A program made the translations under genes and the position numbers. Shown one piece after another: positions 1 to 5,658 of a stretch of DNA of 6,833 nucleotides. Below the pieces are notes generated by a model. That model ran no database searches. It saw only the letters and a program-made list of their open reading frames with translations, and was not told the origin of the DNA. Numbering within the stretch: the first letter of the stretch is position 1; each line of letters opens with the position of its first letter. This DNA is from Alphaproteobacteria bacterium (lineage in GTDB: Bacteria > Pseudomonadota > Alphaproteobacteria > Acetobacterales > Acetobacteraceae), in the NCBI GenBank assembly GCA_013298245.1, contig JAAFHD010000096.1, positions 1-6,833 on the forward strand, written 5' to 3'.

Positions 1-424
1 TGCCCGCCATGCAGCAGATCTCATCATTGGCCGAGGTATCGCCGGTGATGCCGACGGCACCCAGCAGCACGTTGTTCGCATCGCGCACCAGCACGCCGCC
101 CTGCACCGGCACGGCGCGGCCGCCCGTCAGGTCAGACAGCGCGTTGGTGAAGCCAGGCGCGCCCGCCGCACGGCGCGCCAATTCGCGCGTGCCGAAGCCC
201 ATCGCCATGGCGCCATAGGCCTTGCCATGCGCGATGTCCTGGCGCGCGATGGAGCAGCCGTCTTCGCGCTTCAGCACCTTCATCTGGCCACCGGCATCCA
301 GCACGCAGACGGTGAGCGGAAGAAAACCATGCTTGCGGCCGGCGGCCAGCGCGGCGTCGGCGATGGTCTCGGCCTGCTTCAGGGTCAGGCCGTTGATGGC
401 GGCGGGGTGGGCGGGTTGCGGCAT
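1..424 (-). CDS. GlcG/HbpS family heme-binding-like protein (DUF336), 3' end cut by window edge
   Basis: The reading frame starts at the ATG complementary to 424-422 and stays open to the window edge, giving 141 residues. The family is usually about 140-165 residues, so only a short C-terminal piece is probably missing. Family features are visible in order: an N-terminal helix (LTLKQAETIADAAL, 13-26), the strand-turn VCVLDAGGQMKVLKREDG (39-56), the small-residue helix AYGAMAMG (69-76), GGVLVRD (109-115) and the C-terminal GAVGITGDT (122-130) followed by an acidic DE pair. I see no signal peptide, so it is probably cytoplasmic. Relatives include GlcG of glycolate operons, Streptomyces HbpS (heme binding, redox sensing) and the PduO C-terminal domain; the role in catabolic operons is poorly defined. 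It sits 11 bp after the racemase-fold enzyme and has a strong ribosome binding site overlapping that gene's stop codon, so the two are almost certainly co-transcribed. The family call is firm; the function is not. Confidence 0.9.
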   Translation of the reverse strand, partial: MPQPAHPAAINGLTLKQAETIADAALAAGRKHGFLPLTVCVLDAGGQMKVLKREDGCSIARQDIAHGKAYGAMAMGFGTRELARRAAGAPGFTNALSDLTGGRAVPVQGGVLVRDANNVLLGAVGITGDTSANDEICCMAG

Positions 425-430
425 GGGATG

Positions 431-437
431 CTCCTTT
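431..437 (-). promoter_or_regulatory. Shine-Dalgarno site of the GlcG-like gene, fused to the upstream stop codon
   Basis: On the minus strand the sequence reads TAAAGGAG. The TAA (438-436) ends the racemase-fold gene and its last two bases are the first two of AAAGGAG, a near-perfect anti-16S match. Six bases separate it from the ATG at 424. A ribosome terminating on the first gene sits on this site, which suggests coupled translation. This is the strongest ribosome binding site in the window. Confidence 0.75.
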
Positions 438-1212
438 ACGGTGCCGCCGTTTGAACGCCCGCGCGCCATGTGTCCAGCCGCGCGCCCCAACCGGCGCCGC
501 GCACCCAGTCCAGCACGCCGCGCGGATCGCCCAGAGCGCGCGCGGAGGCCCAGCCCAGCGCCAGCATGCAGGATAGCACCGGTACGCCGGCGCAGAACGG
601 ATGCGCGCGGATCGCGCCCAGCGTCGGCATGCCGGTGCCGAGCATGACGATGGCGTCGAGGCCCGTGGGGTCCAGCGCGCGCAACGCCTCGGTCGCGCCG
701 GCTTCGTCCATCGCGTAGATCGGGTGGAAGACGCCATCCTGCAAAGCCGCACCCGACACCGCCGCAACCGTGAAGCCGCGCGCCTCCCAATACGCGATGC
801 CCGCCCGCGTCAGGTCATCCGGATATGGCGAGACCAGGCCGATGCGCCGCGCACGCAGTTCCACCAGTGCATCGCGCACCGCGGTCGCGGTGGTCACGAA
901 GGGCCGCGCGGTCGCGGCCTGGATGCGCGCAACGGCGGCGTCCTCACGCTCCGGCATCGCGAAATAACTGGCACCCGTGCAGGCGAAGGCGATGGCGCCG
1001 ACGGGCGCATTGGCGAATTGCGCGGCGTGGGTTTCGAGCCCGTCCAGATAGTCCAGCAGGCGCGCGATGATGGTGGGTTTGTCGCTGGTCATGCGCGCGT
1101 TCAGCATCGCCATGCCCGGCGGCAGCATCAGCGCGAATTCCGGTTCGACGGTGGTGTTGGCCTGCGGCGTCAGCACGCCGAGCAGGCCGCGGGGGGCGTA
1201 ATGCGTGGTCAT
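436..1212 (-). CDS. Asp/Glu racemase / maleate isomerase / arylmalonate decarboxylase superfamily enzyme
   Basis: This is a 258-residue cytoplasmic enzyme, a normal length for the family. Its N-terminus, GLLGVLTPQANTTVEPEF (9-26), carries the substrate-binding Asn expected there (N19). VGAIAFACTGASY (71-83) holds the first catalytic Cys (Cys78). RRIGLVSPYPDDLT (122-135) opens the second domain. DAIVMLGTGMPTL (186-198) lies where relatives have the second catalytic Cys, here Gly192, and VPVLSCMLALGW (210-221) follows. Family members racemise, isomerise (maleate to fumarate) or decarboxylate small dicarboxylates by Cys-assisted proton transfer. Loss of the second Cys argues against a standard two-Cys racemase or isomerase; a one-Cys decarboxylase-like reaction is possible, and an EutA-like relative cannot be excluded. 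I chose the ATG at 1212 because the family N-terminus begins right there and an AGGA lies about 12 bases upstream. An in-frame ATG at 1260 adds 16 poorly conserved residues and would overlap the divergent gene's start. It is the first gene of a two-gene unit with the GlcG-like gene. Confidence 0.85.
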   Translation of the reverse strand: MTTHYAPRGLLGVLTPQANTTVEPEFALMLPPGMAMLNARMTSDKPTIIARLLDYLDGLETHAAQFANAPVGAIAFACTGASYFAMPEREDAAVARIQAATARPFVTTATAVRDALVELRARRIGLVSPYPDDLTRAGIAYWEARGFTVAAVSGAALQDGVFHPIYAMDEAGATEALRALDPTGLDAIVMLGTGMPTLGAIRAHPFCAGVPVLSCMLALGWASARALGDPRGVLDWVRGAGWGARLDTWRAGVQTAAP

Positions 1213-1233
1213 GCGCGCATCTTGTCCTGGCGC

Positions 1234-1245
1234 GCGGCCGGCCGC
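1234..1245. repeat. 12-bp perfect GC palindrome between the divergent starts
   Basis: GCGGCCGGCCGC is its own reverse complement and lies near the middle of the 46-bp gap between the divergent genes. It is flanked by an off-centre 6-bp inverted pair, CATCTT (1218-1223) and AAGATG (1247-1252). It could be an operator half-site pair, but perfect GC palindromes of this length are expected a few times by chance in DNA this rich in G+C. No regulator gene lies in the window. Confidence 0.3.
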
Positions 1246-1258
1246 AAAGATGGCGCCC

Positions 1259-2422
1259 ATGAAGGATATCGCGATCATCGGCGCCGGACCTGTTGGGCTG
1301 ACCTTGGCCCTACTGTTATCGCGCGCCGGGCGGGATGTGGTGGTGCTGGAGGCGGCGCCTGGGCTGCCGGATGAATTGCGCGCTTCGACCTTCCACCCGC
1401 CATCGCTGGATATGCTGGACACGCTGGGTATCGCGGCGCCGTTGATCGCCGCCGGGTTGGTCACGCCGACATGGCAAATCCGCTGGCACGAAACGGGTGA
1501 ACATGCGCTGTTCGATCTGTCGGTCCTGGCTGGCGAAACCGCGCATCCATATCGCTTGCAGGCGGAACAACAGAAGCTCTGCGCGCTGCTGTTGGCGGCG
1601 CTGCCGGCGGGCGTGGTGCGCTTCGGCGCGCAGGTCACGGATGTCGCGCAGGATGATGATGGCGTGACCATCTCCGGCCCTGCGCTCGCGCCCGTGCGCG
1701 CGCGCCACGCGGTCGGGTGCGACGGCGCGCGCAGCGTTGTGCGCAGCGCGATCGGTGCGGAATTCGCGGGCGATATCTACCCCGAAACCACGCTGCTCGC
1801 GACCACCACCTTCGCGGTGGAAACCGTCATGCCCGGGCTTTCCAACGTGAACTACCTGTGGACCTCCAGCCCCGCCTTCGACGGCACTTTCGCGCTGCTG
1901 CGCGTGCCCGGCCGCTGGCGCATGAGCCTCTATCCCGCACCCGGCGAAACGCCGGAGGATGCGATGCAGCCCGACGCGCTGCGCCGCAAACTGGCGGCAA
2001 TTCATCCCGCCATGGAAGACGCGCAGGTCGCCGAAATCCGCCCCTATCGCGTGCACAAGCGCCTCGCCTCGCGCTACCGCCATGGTCGGCTTTTCCTGGC
2101 GGGAGACGCCGCGCACCTGAACTCCCCCAGCGGCGGCATGGGCATGAATGGCGGCATCCACGACGCCTTCGAACTGGCCGATACGCTGCTGACGGGCGCC
2201 GACCCCGATCGCTACGAACGCCGCCGCCGCCCCGTCGCCGAACACGACATCATCGCCCAGGCCGACCGCAACCGCGCCCGCATGCGTCAGAAGGACCCTG
2301 CCGCGCGCCGCGCTGCGCTGGCCGAATTGCAGGCGGTCTGCGCCGATCCCGCGCGGATGAAGGCGCACCTGATGAACTCCTCCATGATCAACGGCCTGCG
2401 CGCCGCCGCCGCCAGGGAGTAA
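1259..2422 (+). CDS. FAD-dependent monooxygenase (PHBH/UbiH/MhpA-like flavoprotein hydroxylase)
   Basis: This 387-residue protein belongs to group A flavoprotein hydroxylases, which use NAD(P)H and O2 to hydroxylate aromatic or related rings. All three fingerprints are present: the Rossmann motif GAGPVG (8-13) ending in VVVLEAAP (27-34); the DG motif in GCDGARSVVRSAIG (153-166, D155-G156); and the FAD-ribityl GD motif in LFLAGDAAHLNSPSGGMGMN (278-297, G282-D283). STFHPPSLDML (43-53) and HPYRLQ (96-101) resemble a proteobacterial subgroup with no assigned substrate. The length matches p-hydroxybenzoate hydroxylase, and there is no C-terminal thioredoxin-like domain as in phenol hydroxylases. 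It is cytoplasmic. The ATG at 1259 puts the FAD motif at the usual distance from the N-terminus; ATG 1250 (three extra residues) is the main alternative. It lies 4 bp from the Bug receptor gene in the same operon, and its start faces the racemase-fold gene. Its substrate is not determinable here. Confidence 0.93.
   Translation: MKDIAIIGAGPVGLTLALLLSRAGRDVVVLEAAPGLPDELRASTFHPPSLDMLDTLGIAAPLIAAGLVTPTWQIRWHETGEHALFDLSVLAGETAHPYRLQAEQQKLCALLLAALPAGVVRFGAQVTDVAQDDDGVTISGPALAPVRARHAVGCDGARSVVRSAIGAEFAGDIYPETTLLATTTFAVETVMPGLSNVNYLWTSSPAFDGTFALLRVPGRWRMSLYPAPGETPEDAMQPDALRRKLAAIHPAMEDAQVAEIRPYRVHKRLASRYRHGRLFLAGDAAHLNSPSGGMGMNGGIHDAFELADTLLTGADPDRYERRRRPVAEHDIIAQADRNRARMRQKDPAARRAALAELQAVCADPARMKAHLMNSSMINGLRAAAARE
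2414..2419 (+). promoter_or_regulatory. Shine-Dalgarno site of the Bug receptor gene
   Basis: AGGGAG sits seven bases before the ATG at 2427, inside the last codons of the monooxygenase and directly before its TAA (2420-2422). It supports both the chosen start and co-translation of the pair. Confidence 0.65.
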
Positions 2423-2426
2423 CGCC

Positions 2427-3374
2427 ATGCATCGCCGCACGCTCTTCGCTGCCACGCTCGCGACACCCGCCCTGGCGCAATCCTGGCCCACGGCGCGGCC
2501 GGTGCGCCTGGTGGTGCCCTTCCCGCCCGGCGGCCCGACCGACCGCGTGGCGCGCCTGGCCGCGCAGCAATTGGCCACGCGCCTCGGCGGCCAATGGGTG
2601 GTGGAAAACCGGCCCGGCGCGGGCGGCACTGTCGGCACTGATCTGGTCGCGAAAGCGGCCCCCGATGGCCACACGCTGCTGCTGTCCAACATCGCGAGCA
2701 ATGGCGTGGCGCCCGGCGTCTATCGCGCGCTGCCCTATGACCCGCTGACCGCCTTCACCCACATCGCGCTGCTGGCGGAAATTCCGTCGGTGCTGGTCGT
2801 GAATGTAGCGTCTCCGCCGCGCACGCTGGAAGAATTCGTCGCCTGGGCGCGCCGCACGCCGGGCGGGCTTACCATGGGCAGTGCGGGCAATGGCAGCAGC
2901 GCGCATGTGCTGATCGAAACGCTCGCGCGGGCCACCGGCGCGCCGCTGGTGCATGTGCCCTATCGCGGCAGTGCCTTGGCCAATACCGACCTGGTGGCCG
3001 GCCAGATCAACGGCATGATCACGACGCTGGCAGAAACCATTCGCAATGAGCGCCTGCGGATCATCGCCATCACTGCCGCCACGCGCGTGCCGATGGCACC
3101 GCAATTGCCGACCTTCGCCGAGCTGGGTTTGCCGCAGATGACAGCGCCCACCTGGTTCGGCATTTCCGGCCCGGCAGGGTTGCCAGATGCGCTGGCCGAC
3201 CGGCTGCACGCCGAATGCGTAGCCATGCTGGACACGCCGGAAGTGCGCGAATTGCTGACCAGCATCGTGGCCTTGCCCGGTCGGTTTTCGCGCCCCGAGT
3301 TCCAGGCCTTCGTGGCCGGCGAGGTCCGCCGCTGGACCGATCAGGCACGCGCGGCCAACGCCACCGCGGAATGA
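2427..3374 (+). CDS. Bug-family tripartite tricarboxylate transporter substrate-binding protein
   Basis: This 315-residue periplasmic receptor binds small organic acids (carboxylates, aromatic acids) for TctABC-type uptake. A short signal peptide is visible: MHRR, a hydrophobic stretch (5-15) and an ALA cleavage site after residue 17. The RRTLF pattern gives it a Tat-like look. Family landmarks in the mature protein are RPVRLVVPFPPGGPTDRVAR (24-43), the ligand-contacting first loop; VVENRPGAGG (58-67); PDGHTLLL (79-86); MGSAGNGSSAH (150-160); VHVPYRGSA (175-183), the second domain's binding loop; and PTFAELGLP (228-236). The length fits the usual 310-330 residues. It starts 4 bp after the monooxygenase, so its ligand is probably that enzyme's substrate or a precursor. 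No tctA or tctB membrane gene lies in the window, which is common for Bug proteins. The family call is very secure; the ligand is unknown. Confidence 0.95.
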   Translation: MHRRTLFAATLATPALAQSWPTARPVRLVVPFPPGGPTDRVARLAAQQLATRLGGQWVVENRPGAGGTVGTDLVAKAAPDGHTLLLSNIASNGVAPGVYRALPYDPLTAFTHIALLAEIPSVLVVNVASPPRTLEEFVAWARRTPGGLTMGSAGNGSSAHVLIETLARATGAPLVHVPYRGSALANTDLVAGQINGMITTLAETIRNERLRIIAITAATRVPMAPQLPTFAELGLPQMTAPTWFGISGPAGLPDALADRLHAECVAMLDTPEVRELLTSIVALPGRFSRPEFQAFVAGEVRRWTDQARAANATAE

Positions 3375-3431
3375 TGCCAGTTTTCCAGGCAAACGCGGAG
3401 CGCGCATGCGTTGCGCACATGGTTTGATGCC

Positions 3432-3460
3432 TTGATTGTGACACGCTCTCCATGGATGTT
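3432..3460 (+). promoter_or_regulatory. Weak sigma-70-like promoter candidate ahead of the PuuD-like gene
   Basis: TTGATT (3432-3437) and GATGTT (3455-3460) are separated by 17 bp, 33 bp before the chosen start at 3494. The surrounding gap (3375-3493) is visibly richer in A+T than the flanking genes. The -10 match is mediocre. If the promoter is real, transcription would start near 3467, which would exclude the upstream ATG at 3452 as a start codon. Confidence 0.3.
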
Positions 3461-3493
3461 GCGAAACGACGACAGTTTCCCTGGGGCTTGGCC

Positions 3494-4276
3494 ATGCGTC
3501 CGCTGATTGGAATCTCCTGCTGCGTGAAGGGCTTCGGCCTTTTCAACACGCCTAACCATGCGGCGTCAGACAGCTATGTCCGTGTGATTCTGGGGCCGGT
3601 GGGCGGGTTGCCCGTACTGCTGCCCGCCGCGGGGCCGGAGGTTGTGGCAGAAATTCTCTCGCGCGTGGACGGCATCATCATGACCGGCAGCCGGTCCAAT
3701 GTGTGCCCCAGCTATTACGACGGCCCGGCCCATGCCGAAGGCACCCCCGAAGACCACCAACGTGACGCGACCACCCTGCCGTTGATCCGCGCCGCGATCG
3801 ACCATGGCGTGCCGCTGCTGGCGATCTGCCGCGGCATGCAGGAATTGAACGTGGCGCTGGGCGGCAGCCTGGACCAGCGCATCCAGGATTTGCCGGGGCG
3901 CATGGACCATTCCACGCCGTCGGACCAGCACATCCCGGCCGTGCGCACGGGCAAGGCGCATGCGGTGCGGCTGGCACCTGGCACGCTGCTGGCGCGGCTG
4001 TCGAATTGTGAATCCATCGCGGTGAATTCCCTGCACAACCAGGGTGTGCAGCGCCTGGCGCCGCGCCTGGAGGCCGAGGCCTGGGCGCCCGATGGCACGG
4101 TGGAAGCCGTGCGCGTGAAGGATGCGCGCGGCTTCGCCATGGGCGTGCAATGGCACCCGGAATACGACTGGGAACGCGATTCCCACAGCCGCAGTATTTT
4201 CGAAGTCTTCGGCGAGGCATGCCGGGATTGGGCGGAAGCCCGCATGGGCGGCCGGCTGCTGAAGGCGGCGGAATAG
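3494..4276 (+). CDS. PuuD-like gamma-glutamyl-gamma-aminobutyrate hydrolase family protein (class I GATase fold, peptidase C26)
   Basis: This 260-residue cytoplasmic enzyme is close in length to E. coli PuuD (254). It starts with the family N-terminus RPLIGIS (2-8). YVRVILGPVGGLPVLLPA (28-45) forms the usual second helix and strand. GIIMTGSRSNVCPSYY (60-75) provides the oxyanion-side loop. The nucleophile elbow is LAICRGMQELNVALGG (109-124) with Cys112; it is completed by NSLHNQ (178-183) and QWHPEY (219-224), giving His221 and Glu223. The catalytic triad is therefore intact. PuuD removes glutamate from gamma-glutamyl-GABA in putrescine breakdown; relatives hydrolyse other gamma-glutamyl amides, so the exact substrate is open. 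ATG 3494 is preferred because the family sequence begins there; ATG 3452 would add 14 non-conserved residues. It sits 44 bp before lysA. I see no other putrescine-pathway gene here. Confidence 0.92.
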   Translation: MRPLIGISCCVKGFGLFNTPNHAASDSYVRVILGPVGGLPVLLPAAGPEVVAEILSRVDGIIMTGSRSNVCPSYYDGPAHAEGTPEDHQRDATTLPLIRAAIDHGVPLLAICRGMQELNVALGGSLDQRIQDLPGRMDHSTPSDQHIPAVRTGKAHAVRLAPGTLLARLSNCESIAVNSLHNQGVQRLAPRLEAEAWAPDGTVEAVRVKDARGFAMGVQWHPEYDWERDSHSRSIFEVFGEACRDWAEARMGGRLLKAAE

Positions 4277-4285
4277 CTGCACCGC

Positions 4286-4314
4286 TTGGCGCCAACGCGC
4301 CGCGCCGCCATAAC
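4286..4314 (+). promoter_or_regulatory. Candidate lysA promoter giving a leaderless transcript
   Basis: TTGGCG (4286-4291) matches the -35 consensus at four of six positions, and CATAAC (4309-4314) matches the -10 at four of six. The spacer is exactly 17 bp. Six bases then separate the -10 from the lysA ATG at 4321, so transcription would begin at or beside the start codon. The gene has no Shine-Dalgarno at a workable distance; the GGGG run at 4316-4319 nearly touches the ATG. The -35 lies in the 10-bp palindrome TTGGCGCCAA (4286-4295), which could also be an operator. The last -10 base is C rather than the favoured T, so this remains a prediction. Confidence 0.4.
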
Positions 4315-4320
4315 CGGGGC

Positions 4321-5658
4321 ATGGCTGACGCTCCCGTTTTCGACACCCCTGATCCCACGCTCGACGAATTGCTCGCCGCGCGGCCCATGCTGTCCATGCA
4401 CGCCTCCGCGGGGCTGTGCGTGGAGGATGTGCCGCTGACGCGCCTGGCGGATGCGGTGGGCACGCCGGCCTGGGTGTATTCGGCGACGACCTTGCGTTCG
4501 CGGGCGCGGGCGCTGACTGGCGCGCTGTCCGATGCCGCGCTGAACGCGCATTGCCATTTCGCCGTGAAGTCCAACCCCAACATCGCCGTGCTGGCACTGC
4601 TGGCGCGCGAGGGTTTTGGCGCCGACATCGTCAGCGAAGGCGAATTGCGCGCCGCCCGCGCCGCCGGGATTCCCGCGCGGAACATCGTGTTTTCCGGCGT
4701 CGGCAAGACCGAACGCGAATTGCGCCTGGCGATCGCGGAGGACATCCAGCAGATCAATCTGGAAAGTGCTGAGGAGGCGGAAATGCTCTCCGCCATCGCC
4801 GTGTCGCTGGGCCGCAGCATGCGCGTGGCGCTGCGCGTGAACCCGCATGTGGACGCGAAGACGCACGCGAAAATCACCACCGGCACGGATGAAAACAAGT
4901 TCGGCGTGGATGTGCCGCTGGCGCCCGATTTGTATCGCCGCATCTGCGAATTGCCGGGCCTGGAGCCGGTGGGCCTGGCCGTGCATATCGGCAGCCAGAT
5001 CACGCGCGGCATTGGCAGCTACGCGGCCGCGTATCGGCGTTTGGGTGAGCTGGTGGTGGCGCTGCGCGCGCGGGGGCTGCCGGTGCCGCGCGTGGATTGC
5101 GGCGGCGGGCTTGGCATTCCCTATCGTGACGAAACGCCCGCCGGGCCAGAGGCACTGGCCGGCGCCATCCATTCGGGCCTCGGCAATCTCGGGCTGGAAC
5201 TGATGCTGGAACCGGGGCGTTGGATTTGCGGCCCGGCCGGCGTGTTGCTCTGCCGCGTCGTGATCCAGAAGCAGGGCACCGCGCGCCGTTTCGTGATCCT
5301 GGATGCGGCGATGAATGATCTGATTCGCCCGGCCATGTATGAAAGCTGGCACGGCATCCTGCCGGTCTCGCCCACGCGCTTCCATGCGCCTGTTTCGGCG
5401 GCGGATGTGGTCGGGCCTGTCTGCGAAAGCAGCGATACCTTCACCACGCATCGCGCCCTGCCGGACCTGCCCGGTGGAGAATTGGTGGCAATCCTCGACG
5501 CGGGTGCTTACGGTGCCAGTATGAGCAGCACCTACAACGCGCGCCCGCTGGCGCCCGAAATTCTAGTGGAAGGGGCGCGCTGGTCCGTCGTGCGCCAGCG
5601 CCAGGGGTATGACGCGCTGCTGGCCGGGCAATCGGTGCCCGACTGGCTGGCCGCGTGA
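4321..5658 (+). CDS. lysA: Diaminopimelate decarboxylase
   Basis: LysA is a PLP enzyme that decarboxylates meso-2,6-diaminopimelate to L-lysine, the last step of lysine synthesis, and works as a homodimer in the cytoplasm. The 445-residue product has the fold type III layout. The TIM-barrel part starts near residue 50 with TPAWVYS (48-54); the PLP lysine is K83 in FAVKSNPN (80-87). GADIVSEGEL (100-109) and GVGKTERE (126-133) follow, then ENKFGV (191-196), VHIGSQI (221-227), the phosphate-binding glycines of DCGGGLGIPY (259-268) and LEPGRW (296-301). The C-terminal beta domain has the substrate-site CESSDTF (368-374, Cys368 and Glu369) and GAYGASMSSTYNARP (395-409, Tyr397 and Tyr405). All key residues are intact. 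The start at 4321 fits because the frame upstream runs through the preceding gene in another phase. The gene overlaps the next by four bases, so they are probably translated together. Confidence 0.97.
   Translation: MADAPVFDTPDPTLDELLAARPMLSMHASAGLCVEDVPLTRLADAVGTPAWVYSATTLRSRARALTGALSDAALNAHCHFAVKSNPNIAVLALLAREGFGADIVSEGELRAARAAGIPARNIVFSGVGKTERELRLAIAEDIQQINLESAEEAEMLSAIAVSLGRSMRVALRVNPHVDAKTHAKITTGTDENKFGVDVPLAPDLYRRICELPGLEPVGLAVHIGSQITRGIGSYAAAYRRLGELVVALRARGLPVPRVDCGGGLGIPYRDETPAGPEALAGAIHSGLGNLGLELMLEPGRWICGPAGVLLCRVVIQKQGTARRFVILDAAMNDLIRPAMYESWHGILPVSPTRFHAPVSAADVVGPVCESSDTFTTHRALPDLPGGELVAILDAGAYGASMSSTYNARPLAPEILVEGARWSVVRQRQGYDALLAGQSVPDWLAA
5655..5658 (+). promoter_or_regulatory. 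GTGA start/stop overlap coupling lysA to the DUF4175 gene
   Basis: The GTG start (5655-5657) and the lysA TGA stop (5656-5658) share bases. No AGGAG-like site precedes the GTG within the last codons of lysA, so initiation probably depends on ribosomes finishing lysA. Confidence 0.7.

Noticed and set aside
222..647. Plus-strand open frame of 141 codons over the left end
   Set aside because: It lies antisense to the GlcG-like and racemase-fold genes, both of which have clear family motifs; its translation is Arg/Ala/Pro-rich with none.
1213..1671. N-terminal extension of the racemase-fold enzyme to a start at 1671
   Set aside because: The extra residues are Ser/Ala/Pro-rich without family similarity and would lie antisense to the FAD-binding part of the monooxygenase. 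The family N-terminus begins at 1212.
1316..2701. Minus-strand open frame (about 461 codons) opposite the monooxygenase
   Set aside because: Low-complexity Arg/Gly/Ala/His translation, no domain signature, and fully covered by the well-supported monooxygenase and receptor genes on the plus strand.
3402..3416. Small hairpin (GCGCA, 5-base loop, TGCGC) after the Bug receptor as a terminator
   Set aside because: The stem is only five pairs and no T-run follows, so it does not support an intrinsic terminator.
3452..3493. Upstream ATG at 3452 for the PuuD-like gene
   Set aside because: It adds 14 residues outside the family pattern, has no Shine-Dalgarno and lies in the spacer of the promoter candidate.
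4150..4320. Extension of lysA to an ATG at 4150
   Set aside because: It would overlap the 3' end of the PuuD-like gene by over 100 bases, and the 57 extra residues do not resemble diaminopimelate decarboxylase.
3715..5451. Long minus-strand open frame (about 578 codons) opposite lysA and the PuuD-like gene
   Set aside because: Its translation is rich in Arg, Ala, Gln and His with no recognisable motif, and it mirrors two genes with complete catalytic motifs. In GC-rich DNA with G/C third positions, antisense stops are rare, so long empty frames are expected.
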